Source: Bagarius yarrelli
Taxonomy: Eukaryota > Chordata > Actinopteri > Siluriformes > Sisoridae
DNA length: 64,000 bases
NCBI GenBank assembly: GCA_005784505.1
Contig: VCAZ01000183.1
Span: 1 to 64,000 of the forward strand
Direction of reading: 5' to 3'
The notes below the pieces were generated by a model. That model saw only the letters and a program-made list of their open reading frames with translations. It had not been told where the DNA came from and ran no database searches. Made by a program: the position numbers and the translations under genes. Of this stretch, positions 47,078 through 58,296 are shown piece after piece. How positions within the stretch are numbered: position 1 is the first letter of the stretch; the number at the start of each line of letters is the position of its first letter.

Positions 47078-48290
47078 CTTGGTCTCTCTAATTATCTGGG
47101 TTATATCTGTTCTCGGGCTGGAGTTCTAGACGTTCTCACACCTGTGGGATGGTTCAAGCTCTAGGTTCTGAAGGTCACTGGGGTAAACTGTGTCAGAGTC
47201 GCTGTTCTCTGAGCCGTCTCTCTTGCACTTCTTCTGCTTCTTTCTCTTCTTCTTTTTCTTTGAGCTGACGTAATCATCATTATCATCATCATCAGGTTTC
47301 TGCTCACTGTACAGTAAACAAACAAAAAAGATTTTTGATGTGTTGGAGTATGCGCTGAGGTCTCTCTACTTAAATGTGTGTCTGTATGAAGTGTGTGAGG
47401 ACCTGGTGTGTGCGTGGTGTGAAGTGTGTGTTTCCGCTGTGTCACTTTGAATGGTGTGTTGGTGTAGAAATAAAGTATCCACGCGGCTGAAACTGCGATT
47501 ACTGAGCCACTCAAGATCTGTAAACACAGACACACAGAAATTATAAACGAACACGAAGCATCTACAGGGTACACACTTAATATCAACTGTAAGATGTTAA
47601 TTAAAAAACAGATTGAGTGCAGGAACACAGAGAGAAAATATAAAGTGGTGCCTCAGTGGTTAAGGTGTTCGACTGATACCTGCAAGATGGGGGTTTGATT
47701 CCCAGCACCAAGCCACCACTGCTGGACCCCTGAGCAAGGCCCTAACCCCAATTGCTCAGTTGTATAAAAAAGATAAATGTAAGTGTCTGCCAAATGCTGT
47801 AAATGTATAAAGGAGTGTTTGAGATTTCATGTGAGAATTTAATCCAGAGAATTAATCAACACCTGAGCTTCAACCAGAAAGCAAAACCAAGCAGCTCCCG
47901 GTGTAAATAATTATTAACAAGCCAATTACGTCACATTTTGTCTGTAAACAGGTTTGACGTGTAAACACAAACTTACGTACTCGCTACACACAACTTGCAA
48001 TAATAAAAAGTTAATGTTAAAATTTGTATGTTCGAATCAGTAACAAATGTCACATCTTCAAAACACCAATAATAGATTAATAACAAAGAAAAAGATAAAA
48101 ACCATCCAATAATAATTTATTAGCAGCGGGTCAGGGGTCAGGATTCCAGCTAGCGTTAAAGTTAGCGTTAGTTTACCGAACAGTTTAACAAATTAAAGTT
48201 GATATGAAATTCGCTGTAGGAAATAAAGTCACCTTTCTTTTTAGAGACGTCAGCATCTGACACTCCTTTAAATGCAGGAAACAACGCCAT
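41397..48290 (-). CDS. nrde2: NRDE2, complete 14-exon coding region (nuclear RNA surveillance factor)
   Basis: Exons 5' to 3': 48233-48290, 47403-47517, 47142-47306, 46891-47031, 46358-46808, 45871-46249, 45617-45750, 45426-45549, 45171-45341, 44692-45093, 43756-44602, 43461-43602, 41605-41676, 41397-41522 (TAA 41397-41399). The sum is 3327 bases, about 1108 residues (human 1164), with the human exon number. Landmarks: start 'MALFPAF', Lys-rich nuclear stretch in exon 3, 'KSDPANWEYKSLYRAHISRY' in exons 4-5, 'RQCHFLRQAGYSEKA', 'DPERQVLFDDIGPSLIR', 'EYAHVEWLLGNIDEARRVFD' (HAT/TPR-like helices), 'FPETGLCNRIRSLFE' and the end 'PIEELDILLED'. NRDE2 binds the helicase MTR4 and limits exosome activity in the nucleus. 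Two one-base frame breaks occur: about 45324 (exon 9, extra base) and about 43983-43993 (exon 11, missing base); both exons close in phase after correction. Intron 12 holds a LINE. Confidence 0.94.
41683..41780. repeat. (ATC/ACC)n tract at NRDE2 exon 13 boundary
   Basis: Triplet tract beginning six bases upstream (minus-strand sense) of the exon 13 acceptor; the polypyrimidine tract of that acceptor is replaced by this repeat. Confidence 0.88.
41780..42475 (+). mobile_element. LINE fragment in NRDE2 intron 12
   Basis: Inserted antisense to NRDE2. It encodes 'IRMLFSDFSSAFNSVVPSKL', the reverse transcriptase block with the Asp of F-S-D-F-S-S-A-F (usually I-D-F), and near the end a C-terminal segment 'HPSDKLFNLLPSRRRYT'. 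Internal deletions remove the central catalytic block. Same family as 58945-60950. Confidence 0.85.
42476..43334. other. NRDE2 intron 12 remainder
   Basis: Non-coding AT-rich DNA with no recognised exon or element. Confidence 0.6.
43335..43440. repeat. (ATC)n tract in NRDE2 intron 12
   Basis: Imperfect atcatc/accatt triplets ending about 20 bases from the donor of exon 12. Confidence 0.88.
47037..47073. repeat. (CA)n microsatellite next to NRDE2 exon 4
   Basis: The CA run (GT in gene sense) directly precedes the exon 4 acceptor. The same arrangement occurs before exon 6 (46250-46274). Confidence 0.92.
47646..47812 (+). repeat. tRNA-derived SINE, best-preserved copy
   Basis: Full order visible: 'gtgcctcagtggttaaggtg' (A box), 'gggtttgattcccagc' (B box), 'aagccaccactgctggaccc', 'ttgctcagttgtataaa' and the tail 'gtctgccaaatgctgtaaat'. 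It lies in NRDE2 intron 1, antisense to the gene. The window holds further copies at 3040, 35636/38860 and 53607 (minus). Confidence 0.82.
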
Positions 48291-49010
48291 ACTGCAGTTA
48301 ATTCTAGTCAAAATCCGCTAGCTGACATGCTAACCAAGCACTGTCGCGCACACATGACGTCAGAAGCAGCTTTCCCTTCTTAGTACTCAATTCATACCAG
48401 AACACGACAATTGCGCGGAGCTCTACTCAAGAGCGAAAATGCGTCACCTCCACTAGTGGCGCCCCCAAACGGATAAACGACACCTGAACTTCACGCATAA
48501 TAAGAAAGTAGTTATGGCCTAAAATTTATTTATTGTTAATTGTTTACATTCCTCTTCTTCTTCTCCTTTCGGCTGTTCCATTTTTAGGGGTCGTCACAGC
48601 GAATCATCTTCCTCTACCTAACCATATTCTCTACATTCTCTTCACACAAACAAACACAAACAAACAAACAAACACACACACCAACACCAACTTCATGTCC
48701 TCGTTTATCACATCTATATACTGATGGTAATTGTTTAAATTAAGCTTTTGGAAAAAAAATACATTTGGTATATTTTTCTGCAACAAATTCATTTATTTAT
48801 ATGCAATTATAATATATGATGCTGTCACACTTTCATCAACAAGTTTTTTTAGTTTGGGTTCGAATACATAAACAAAAATTCAAACCACATAAATTACTTA
48901 TTTGGATACATAAAAAAGATCTGTGTTTTTGATTAATGGTTTAATAACGGCAGTGGTGGGCAGCCAGGGCCAGCAAGGCCTTTTTCTGCATGTCTAAACA
49001 ATATCAGTAT
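48291..49010. other. NRDE2 5' flank
   Basis: The first 180 bases upstream of the ATG contain scattered CpGs ('gtcgcgcacac', 'ttgcgcgg') and probably hold the promoter. The rest is AT-rich with the dispersed repeat at 48553-48660. Confidence 0.45.
48553..48660 (+). repeat. dispersed repeat, copy 2
   Basis: Same 'cggctgttcc-ttttaggggtcgtcacagcgaatcatctt' arrangement as 40428-40530, followed by a CAAA run. Confidence 0.65.

Positions 49011-49013
<3 letters not shown>

Positions 49014-49049
<36 letters not shown>
49014..49049. repeat. (TA)n microsatellite
   Basis: Pure TA run in intergenic DNA. Confidence 0.93.
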
Positions 49050-49053
<4 letters not shown>

Positions 49054-49563
49054 ATTTGTTCTATGAAATTGTAATGATTTATTCCCAACAGTCTTCTCTT
49101 CATTTCGTAGTGTTTCTCTTAGGTTGAACTGCTTCCAGGATGTGTACGTTAGAATCAGATTTCAGCCTCTAAGTTCTGCCATGTTAAAGCAATCTGCCCA
49201 GGGCCTTCAGAATCAGTAGTGCAGCCTGATGTAACGTAAACTATATTAGCAGTGGGACTGTTTTTTTAAACTTAGATTTCAAGTTTGCCTCACAGATCCA
49301 GCCAGCTGCCCCACAATAACGTCAGCATTTTTCTGTCCTCTGACTTGTTGGGTCATAGTTACAGCCAAGTTTAATTAGGCGAAACACATTTGTTGCAATG
49401 CTAGGGCATATGTGCATACATCTAAAACACCCCTTATTATGTAAAAATATTGTTGCTCTATAAAATTTGAATGATCAAAATATCACAGTTTGAAATGGTA
49501 ATTACTGACACAGTTTTCTATCAGTGTCAGTAAATTTTGTTTTCTCGTTTTTTGTTTTATATA

Positions 49564-51096
49564 TAGTCAAGCCCGAAATTATTCATACCCCTGGCAAATT
49601 CTGACTTAAAGTTACTTTTATTTAACCAGCAAGTTTTTTTTTGACCGGAAATGACACAGGCTTCTCCCAAAAGATAATAAGACGATGTACAAGAGGCATC
49701 ATTGTGGAAAAAAATATTTCTCAGCTTTTATTTACATTTGAACAAAAAGCGGCATGTCCAAAATTATTCATACCCTTCTCAATAATCAATAGAAAAGCCT
49801 TTATTGGCTATTACAGCAATCAAACGCTTCCTATAATTGCTGACCAGCTTTGGAGGGTCTCCTTGCCATCACCCTGATCTTTAGCTCCCTCCACAGATTC
49901 TCAATTGGATTTAAGTCAGGACTCTGGCTGGGCCACTGCAAAACATTAATGTTTTTGTCTGCTAACCATTTCTACACCACTTTTGCTGTGTTTTGGGTCA
50001 TTGTTGTGCTGAAATGTCCACTGGTGCCCAAGGCCACGAAGGTGTTTCTCTGCAGACTGCCTGATGTTGTTGTTGAAGAATTTTGATGTATTGCTCCTTT
50101 TTCATAGTGCCGTTTACTGTGATTAGGTTCCCTGGTCCACCGGCTGAAGAACACCCCCAAAACATTAGGTTCCTACCACCATGTTTGACAGTGGGGATGG
50201 TGTTCTTACGGTTCAAGGCTTCTCCTTTTTTACACCAAATGAAGGCTACATCATTGTGGCCAAACAATTCAATTTTTGTTTCATCTGACCATAAAACAGA
50301 AGACCAGAAGTCTTCTTCTTTGTCCAGATTAGCATTTGCAAAGGCCAAGCGGGCTTTTGTGTGCCTTATCTGGAGAAGTTTTGTCCTCCTTGGTCTGCGT
50401 CCAGTGGAACCCAGCGGTGTGCAGTGTACGTTGGACTGTCTGCCTTGAGATGTTGCCACCAGCAGAGCCCAGATTCATCAGGATGGCCTTGGTGGTGATC
50501 CTTGGATTCTTTTTTACCCCTCTCACTATCCTCCTGGACAGCACAGGTGTCCTCTGAACTTTTTCACAGTGCGGAACATCTTGAATTTTTAATAATACTT
50601 TGCACTGTAGCCACTGGAACTTCAAAACATGTAGATATGGTCTTCTAGCCCTTTCCTGACTAGTGAGCAGCCACAATGGCAGCCGCAGGTCCTCAGTGAG
50701 CTCCTTTGTCTTAGCCATGACTGTCCACAAACCAACAGCAGAGAGCTTCTGTTTTTCACCTGTTGAGTTGATTAAAACAGCTGTTCCCAATGAATCAGGG
50801 TAATAAGGATGCTTTAGAACAGCTTGGACTATTTGGAATGGTATAGAACTTTGGATTTTTCCATAGACTGTGACAGTTTGCAAAGGGTATGAATAATTTT
50901 GGAGATGCCACTTTTTGTTCAAATGTAAATAAAAGCTAAGAAATATTTTTTTCCACAATGATGCCTCTTATACATTGTCTTATTATCATTTGGGAGAAGC
51001 CTGTGTCATTTCCGTTCAAAAAAAAACTTGCTGGATAAATAAAAGTAACTTTATTTTAGAATTTGCCAGGGGTATGAATAATTTTGAGCTTGACTG
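49564..51096 (-). mobile_element. Tc1/mariner element with about 212-base inverted repeats
   Basis: Ends 'tagtcaagcccgaaattatt' and its near-perfect inverted counterpart 'aataattttgagcttgactg' are flanked by TA. The inverted repeats run 49564-49776 and 50885-51096 and differ at only a few positions. The 1533-base length and TA target site are typical of fish Tc1-like elements with long TIRs. Confidence 0.95.
49779..50718 (-). pseudogene. Tc1 transposase, frameshifted
   Basis: Starts 'MAKTKELTEDLR', has the paired helix-turn-helix region ('NISRQTVQRTLHTAGFHW'), the first catalytic Asp in 'VLWSDETKIELFG', 'KHGGRNLMFWGCSSAG' and 'NPIENLWRELK' late in the frame. It ends 'KGFSIDY' and a stop at 49779. 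At least two frame changes separate these blocks, so no active enzyme is encoded here. Confidence 0.9.
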
Positions 51097-51117
51097 TATA
51101 TATATTCATACAGCCTT

Positions 51118-51545
51118 CAGATTCTTTCTTTAGCTGAAGCACTTGTAAAGGCACACCCATGTCTGAAGAATTGAGGGAGCTTTTCTGGCCCTTATTCATG
51201 GCAGACAAGCATCAAAACAAAACTTAGAGGTTTTGGCATTCCTGAGGTCACATGCAATGCTCTAAAACACAAAAACCCGGATGACAGAAAAGATGATCAT
51301 CAATGTTCAAATGTGCAAAACATAAAGGAACCATGGCCAGCCCGTTTCATCCTTCTCAAGTAAGTTGCCAAATATGTTTTGAGACCAAAAGAAACATAAA
51401 TTAACCTAAATTAATGTGTCTGTCTTTCCTTATTTCAGGTGACTGCAGAATTTCAGAAAATAACCACTGTGCAACTGAAACCTAAACTTCTGAAACTGTT
51501 TTTCAACACTTGGAGAAAGCTGACAAATACAAATATTTGTACAAT
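51118..51545 (+). pseudogene. second SAMD3-like gene copy, 5' exons
   Basis: An exon-like block at 51118-51358 encodes 'EALVKAHPCLKN', then 'SWQTSIKTKLRGFGIPEVTC' and 'NALKHKNPDDRK', ending at gtaagt. A following exon from 51440 encodes 'VTAEFQKITTVQLKPKLLKL'. Both match successive parts of the fish SAMD3-like family (H-P-C-L, then E-x-x-x-I-T-T-V). It contains an in-frame stop. The 3' part is at 55206-55500, beyond a LINE insertion. Confidence 0.6.
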
Positions 51546-52174
51546 TTATTAAGTCTATTTTTCCTGCCTTCTGTTAATTTCATGGACTTTCACAAATAAC
51601 ATTCAGTAAGTTAAGACATGCTTATTTATGTAACTCTTTATAAAAGACATTGAACCTCAAAGCATTTTACAGTAATAAATTACAAAGAATCTTTTTCAGC
51701 TAACAATTTAATTTAAACTGTGAATAACCTGTACAAAAGATAATAAATCTTATGTTTTAATCAGCAATCTCTGGTGGTAGTTTCAAGCACAGGTTAGTCG
51801 ATGAAACCAGGCTAAGACAGTCACATTGTTTACTTGTTGACAAATTAATTCCACCACTACTTAAGGAGGACATATCATTAATTATTATTATTATTTTTTC
51901 TTTCTTTTAGGATTCAATTCAATTCAGTTCAATTGTATTTGTATAGCGCTTTTTACAATGATGATTGTCACAAAGCAGCTTTACACAATCGAAGAAATTA
52001 TAAGATAAAAATGAGACAGAAATCAGTTAGTCCCTGATGAGCAAGCCAGGGGTGATGGTGGCAAGGAAAAACTCCCTGGGATGGAAATAGGAAGAAACCT
52101 CGAGAGGAACCGGACTCAACAGAGAACCCATCCTCATTTGGGTGAAAAACAGGTAGCAGGAATTAAGTGGTTAC

Positions 52175-52175
<1 letters not shown>

Positions 52176-52224
<49 letters not shown>
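52176..52224. repeat. (TG)n microsatellite in LINE 3' region
   Basis: Pure TG run inside the LINE tail. Confidence 0.93.
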
Positions 52225-52226
<2 letters not shown>

Positions 52227-53606
52227 CAACTTAAATCATAAGTCCTTAAAGAACAGCTGGAGCATCTTTATGGCGGAGTGGGACATCCTTGTAACGTAAG
52301 ACACTAGAAGTTCACTTAGGTACTGCGGCGCGAAACCATTTAGAGCTTTATAAGTTAAAAGTAGTATTTTAAAATCAACACGGTATCTCCCTGGGAGCCA
52401 ATGCAGTGTGGATAAGACCGGCGTGATGTGCTCATATCTTTTAGTTTTAGTGAGGACTCTCGCTGCTGCGTTCTGGACTAACTGAAGTTTATTAATGCAC
52501 CTAGTTGAACATCCAGATAGTAAAGCGTTACAGTAATCCAGCCTGGATGTGATAAACGCATGAACTAATTTTTCAGCATTAGTAAGTGACAAGATATTTC
52601 TTATTTTAGCGATAATTCTGAAATGATGAAAACTATTATTATCTTATTATATTACTAGTAATATTATTGACATGGGCTTCAAATGAGAGATTGGAGTCTA
52701 AAATCACACCCAGATCTTTTACTGTTGCACTTGGTAAAACAGAAAGACTGTCTAGGGTCCTAGAACCAGAACCTCCGTCTTGTCAGCGTTAAGCAAGAGG
52801 AAATTGCATAACATCCAATCCCTTATTTTCTTCACACATTGCTCAATTTTATTAAACTGACCTTTTGCATGAGGCCTTGATGAGACGTATAACTGTGTGT
52901 CATCAGCGTAACAGTGGAAACTGATATCATGCTTATGAATTATGTTTTCCAGAGGCAGCATGTAAAGATAGAAAAGAAGTGGGCCTAAAATCAAGCCCTG
53001 TGGAACACCATACTTTACAAGGAAGCACGCAGAATAATCACCATTTAAATCAAACTGGTAACGATCGGTTAAATAGGACCTGAGCCACGCAAGAGCCGTT
53101 CCTTTAATTCCTACTAATTTTTCTAATCTGTGAAGAAGAATATCGTGATCTATGGTGTTGAAAGCCGCACTAAGGTCAAGTAATATAAGCAACGAGACAC
53201 AGCCTTGATCGGATGCCAGTAAGAGGGTCATTTGCTACTTTGTGACCAGTGCTGTCTCTGTGCTGTGATGAGGCCTGAATCCTGATTGATAAAGTTTGTG
53301 GATGTTATTTCTTTGTAAATATGCTACTACCTTCTCTAGGATTTTGGAGATAAACGGAAGGTTAGATATCAGCCTGTAGTTCGACAGCTCATTGTGGTTG
53401 AGGTCAGGTTTTTTAATTAAAGGTTTAATAACTGTTAATTTAAAAGATTTCGGAACATACCCACTGCTGAGTGAAGAGTTAACTATTTTCAACAGGGGTT
53501 CTGATGCTGCCGGTACTATCTGCTTAAGAAAGTGTGTTGGTATAGGATCTAATGCACAAGTTGATGATTTTGTTGATGAGTGTGATTAAGTTCTGATCTG
53601 ATGTGG

Positions 53607-53822
53607 GTAGGGTTTACATTTACATTTACATTTGCAGCATTTGGCAGACGCCCTTATCCAGAGCGACTTACAATATTCCTTGTTATACAACTGAGCAATT
53701 GGGGGTTTAAGGGCCTTGCTCAGGGGCCCAACAGTGGTGGCTTGGTCAAGCTGGGAATCGAACCCACAACCTTCGGGTTGGTAATCCAACACCTTAACCA
53801 TAAGCCACCACTTCCCCCCGTT
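53607..53822 (-). repeat. full-length tRNA-derived SINE inside the LINE
   Basis: On the minus strand the head reads 'taaggtgttggattaccaac' with B box 'gggttcgattcc', the body has 'gggcccctgagcaaggccct', and the 3' end is 'gataagggcgtctgccaaat' followed by repeated 'gtaaat'. It interrupts the linker between the LINE endonuclease and reverse transcriptase. Confidence 0.88.
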
Positions 53823-54545
53823 GATCATCAGAATCATTCGAAAGGTCTGGTTTTAAAGCGTGAATTATCTTTAATTATTTTTCTTTTAACTGGAGCTACG
53901 TTATCTAACCTATAGCGAAATGCGGCATCTATGTATTCAGTCGCCTGCTCAAGTTCTGTTGGATCAGACGGAGATCCAATGACAGAAGACAGTTCTGGAA
54001 GATAGCTAATAAAGCTCTAAGCAGAAGTTGATGTAGGTGTACATTTAAAGTGGTAGCACGGTGCTACGTGTGCATTATTAGTATGACGCATTTTAAATGA
54101 TATAAGATGGTGATCAGAAATAATTTCGCACTGAGGAATTGTTACTATATTACTTATACTTATTCCGAAAGATAATATTAAATCTAATGTGGGTCGTCTG
54201 TGTTTTCAAAATGAATATTAAAGTCTCCAGCAAATAATGCTTTATCAACGGAGACAACCAGGTTAGACAGTAAATCTGCAAATTCACTAAGAAATTCGGA
54301 GTATGGTCCTGGGGGTCTGTAAATAAGAACTAAAGAAATCGACTGACTCTGATTATTATTTGTCTCTGCAGATGTAAGGTGACTGTAGAGAGCTTTGAAT
54401 GAAATAAAATTTTGTCCATATTTCTGTACGATAGTTAGATTATTATTATAAATAACTGCGACACCTCCTCCTCTACCAACTGGGCGAGGCTGATGTATGT
54501 AGCTGTGTACTGGAGGACTAGCTTCATTTAATGCTACATACTCAT

Positions 54546-54619
54546 TCTCCTTCTGGGTTAGAACTATGCACCAAATCTTCATTATCACAGGCATCTCAGG
54601 TATACCTTCGAGATATTTC
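54546..54619 (+). repeat. 74-base block shared with the SAMD3-like pseudogene
   Basis: Identical over 74 bases to 55369-55442, same orientation, including an in-frame TAG. In the LINE it replaces the usual sequence just after 'LLCLTETW', encoding a non-LINE stretch. In the pseudogene the block is in its native exon context. Confidence 0.88.
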
Positions 54620-55205
54620 CATGTTTCTGTTAAACACAAAAGGTCAAAATCCAGATCTGAGATCATTTCATTAACCATAAGCGCTTTAGATGTAAGAGAT
54701 TAGAGGTGCAGGCTGTGTTACAAGAAAGGAGAGTGGCTCCTTCCCGAGTGGGATGGACACCGTCCCGTCCTAACAGGCCAGCTTTGCCCTCAAAAGCTAA
54801 TCGCTTTCCTTGCTAACCCTCTCTAAAGTCTGGATGCGTTCCTCTAAAGCTAGGATCTTCTCCGCCAAAGTGCTAACTAACAAACATTTATCACAAATAA
54901 AATTATCGCTAGTGGTGGAAGAAGACTCTCTAAACATCCATGAGCAGTGTTCTGTTGATATGACCAGAGAGGTGGTGGTATCCGCTGCATTTGGCAACGT
55001 GCAGGAGACCTCATCAGAGAATTTAGTGTATGCTATTTTAAATTCACTATGATGTGTGAATTTGAATTAAGTAACTGTTGGTTAATTCCTGAATGGGCAA
55101 TAATATCTTTAATTGGACTTTATTTTTACAACAGTGATCAAACAAAAGATTTTAGATTTTTTATTTTTGATTAATATTTCATAGCTTTTGAGTCTCCCTT
55201 TTGTT

Positions 55206-55500
55206 TAATGTTGCAGGACAATGAAAAAACAGTCAGGAATTGAACAAATTGTGATGGGAGTAATTGTGACCAGGACAGTAGCCACAAATGGCAGTTCAAA
55301 CGACACTGGAATCGTTATCGAGGGAGTAAAAGTTCTTACAAACCGTGAAGGTGTTCCCAGGGCTTGCTATCTCCTTCTGGGTTAGAACTATGCACCAAAT
55401 CTTCATTATCACAGGCATCTCAGGTATACCTTCGAGATATTTCAGAAAATTCTTGATTGGAGATGGATGCTTCAAAGTTGTCAAGCAGAGTCCAGTCACT
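55206..55500 (+). pseudogene. second SAMD3-like gene copy, 3' exon
   Basis: After a 'gttgcag' acceptor the frame reads 'GIEQIVMGVIVTRTVATNG', 'DTGIVIEGVKVL', 'VPRACYLLLG' then TAG, continuing as 'NLHYHRHLRYTFEIFQKIL'. This is the conserved C-terminus of the family (I-V-I-E-G-V then L-x-Y-x-x-N-L-x-Y, then R-Y-T-F-E). The stop shows it is dead unless read through. Confidence 0.6.
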
Positions 55501-57640
55501 CCGGTCTAAATTGCTGTCCTAAAAATTTGTTGATTCCATGTTGCCAAACAAAGACTTTTTTGGAGTAATTATTTTAAACATTTTGTGCCTAGAAAGTTGT
55601 TCTGCAAACTGTTCTTATTCTGTGTTAATTGTTATACCATTACAACAGTTCTGTGAATAAAAAGTGTTTACTTTGTTGTTAGGTTAACTAATCCCAGTTT
55701 TAAAATGAGATTGTTATGAGATAAATCCAGTGGTTGTTCTAATCTGCAGTTGAGATGTTATAAACATAAGCTCCTCTGTAGTTCCATGTTGCTGAAAAAG
55801 ACATCAGTTTCATTTGTGTGGTCTGAAAAGGTGGAAACCATGTTTCTTACATGTAATTTTTTCTATGTATTTTGAACAGTTTATATGTCTAGAAAGTTAC
55901 ACAAAATGTTAATTTAATTAATTTCAACCCAATCTTAACTGTTGTTAAATGTAATTAATAATATTGCTTGTAATCTGTTGCCACAATTAAATGTGTTAAA
56001 ATAATGAGAATTAGCACAAACAATCTTTAGGTATATTGCCACCATAAAAGTCTAAGTATCTATTTCTCCTTCTTTATTGTTCTATTTTTCTATTGTTTGA
56101 CTTTTTTGTTTCAGACCAAATTGAGCAATATGTAGAAGGTTAATATTAATTTTAATTTTTTTAATAATGGATGTTCTTTATTTAAATGAGGTCTTTTAAA
56201 TGAGGACATTTTTGACTTGACTGTGGATTATTTATGGTTATGATAAGTTGCCAAACTCATTTTTAGGATGTCAACACTGAGACTGCTTTTACAGTAGTGT
56301 AATCAAATGTTGCCTTCACAGTTTCAGTACATAAACACTGTAATGTTTCCATGTCTTTGTATAAGGACAAAGTCACCAAGATGAATAAAAATGAGGCGCT
56401 CAGACACAGCACATGTTCTATAACACTCACGAAGAAAGTCTTTGCATTGCCCTCCAGTGGACCGGCCAGGGCAACGTACCCGGCAAGCCTGATCTTGTCC
56501 CGACAATTATCCAAATAGGCCTAGCATATATAAACTATTTATTTTGTTAAATGTAATCTGGGGCAGGACGGTGACTTCGTGGTTAGTATGTTGCGTCACA
56601 GTAAGCAGAACCAAGGTTCAATTCCCAGACAGGGGCCTTACTGTGTGGAGTTTGCATGTTCTCCCCCGTGCTTGTGTGGGTTTACTCCCGGATACTACTT
56701 AATTTTATTGATATATTTAACCAAAAAAAATATAAAGGTATCACATCAAAAGAATCACTAGTAAAAAAAAATATTTCAGTTATGGATCAGGTAGTGTCAG
56801 ACAACACATTATAAAATTATATTAATATTCGTATTATATTAAGTATTATCAAGACCTGATACTGCTGTAAAATTTTCGTAATAAATATACCTACAACTGC
56901 TGTAAATAATTTTTTCATAACTCCAACAGGAAGTAGACCTATCTTCGCGCGAAAAAACTAAGTGACTACCTGGTAATCTGATTTTTAAAATAGCACACAC
57001 CCCTTACAGATGTATGCACTTTAGTAATCGGTAGTGAACTGCGACTGTTACATAGATGACCTTTTCAAAATTTTTTTTACCATGGAACCATCCAAGAAAA
57101 GAGGCCGTTCGAAAGACTGCCTGCATTTCAAGTTTCTTCAAATAAAGATGATGATGATTATAATATTAATAATAATATTAACAGTAAAATAAATAAATAT
57201 TAATAATACCATTGCAGAAGAACAATTAATTATAATATTCCATTTTAATGTGAATAAATATTTACATGTGTAGTTTTATGATTACTTAATGTATAATAAA
57301 ATATATTAGGTTAAATAATAGGGCTACATAATGCATATGCAAACTGTTAAAATATGTTAATAAATGTGACTTATAGGTAATATGTGTGATACATAAACTC
57401 ATTAACAACTACGGTTAAAGTTTATGTGAATAAGGCTGCATGTATTGATAAAAGCAGATTCATAAAAAATGTTTTGGTATTAATTTGACCCATTCATTAA
57501 TTATTTTATACACGTATTATGGTGTAGGTAGCCAAATTGTTAGATTACAAATTCATTAAATGTTCAATCTAGGTTCCAATATAATAATATATAAACTGAC
57601 AAAGTTGATCAAGTCAGGCAGCCCAGGTGTCTAAGACATT
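55501..57640. other. intergenic AT-rich DNA
   Basis: No gene recognised. A minus-strand open frame at 56263-56514 has ordinary composition but no family match. A short frame near 57080 starts 'MEPSKKRGRSKDC', like the start of a BED-type transposase, but ends within a microsatellite-like stretch. Confidence 0.4.
56555..56700 (+). repeat. SINE-like repeat with pol III boxes
   Basis: 'cggtgacttcgtggttagta' (A-box-like), 'aaggttcaattcccag' (B box) and 'gtttgcatgttctccccc' then 'gtgtgggtttactcccgg' form the reverse counterpart of the fish repeat at 8225-8520. Confidence 0.65.
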
Positions 57641-57810
57641 AACCTTTTAAAGGAAAAGGTGGAGGAGATTGCAGTATTTGGACAGTTTTGGGGCAGATGG
57701 CGGAAAGAATACCAGGCCAACTTAAGCCTTAAACAAAAGTGGCACAGGCCTAGAAGAAATGTTCATGTTGGAGATGTGGTAATTGTCAAACAATTGTATA
57801 AAAGATATAG
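57640..57810 (+). mobile_element. BEL/Pao retrotransposon fragment (C-terminal domain)
   Basis: A + frame reads 'FWGRWRKEYQANLSLKQKWH' then 'RPRRNVHVGDVVIV', the DUF5641-type domain at the end of BEL/Pao polyproteins. It is a truncated remnant without LTRs. Confidence 0.72.
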
Positions 57811-58296
57811 CATTTAAAAGAAAGAGAAAGCATTTAAAAATGCATCGGTAGTAAGATCTTCTACCATTTCTAAATGTACAGCCCTGAAGCTCAAACACGT
57901 AAACAACAGACCATACTTTTTATATTATTAGTAGTAGTTCATTCTGGAGAATGGAATCAAGTTAGTATAACCTGTTATTTCTTGGGATCTTAGCACGGTT
58001 TTGACTAGGCCATTTCAGTTCTTCTTTGAAGGCTTCTCTTTAATTTGTCTTTATGAGCACAAAAGCTGCTCTCTCACTCCTCTACACTAATGATCCTCCA
58101 ATCCTCCTATCCTTATTCACCAATCTTTTGATCCTAGCGATAGTATTAATTACTGTATTTCAATCTGTGAATTTTTTACACAGAAAAAAGAAAGTCTTTT
58201 ACACAGGTATCTGTTTTCAAGACTTTTACCTCAGAGTCACCTACAAGATGCTTCGGGGAAATTTTATGAGTAACAATCTCTTGCTCCCATGGGAAG

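Larger units (their letters stand above)
51912..55060 (-). mobile_element. near full-length LINE (CR1/L2 group)
   Basis: On the minus strand: an N-terminal part with C-D-K-C and a coiled coil (54797-54997), an exonuclease-endonuclease-phosphatase domain ('LLCLTETW', 'RPVGRGGGVAVIYNN', 'ALFAGDFNIHF', 54184-54678), reverse transcriptase ('LLDLSAAFNTIDHDILLHRL', 'YGVPQGLILGPLLFYLYM', 'FHCYADDTQLYVSSRP' with the YADD catalytic pair, 52752-53492), and a C-terminal domain ('SRLDYCNALLSG', 52236-52592). The 3' tail begins 'tacaaatacaattgaactga' in minus sense near 51912. Frameshifts and a SINE insertion at 53607-53820 inactivate it. Confidence 0.92.
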
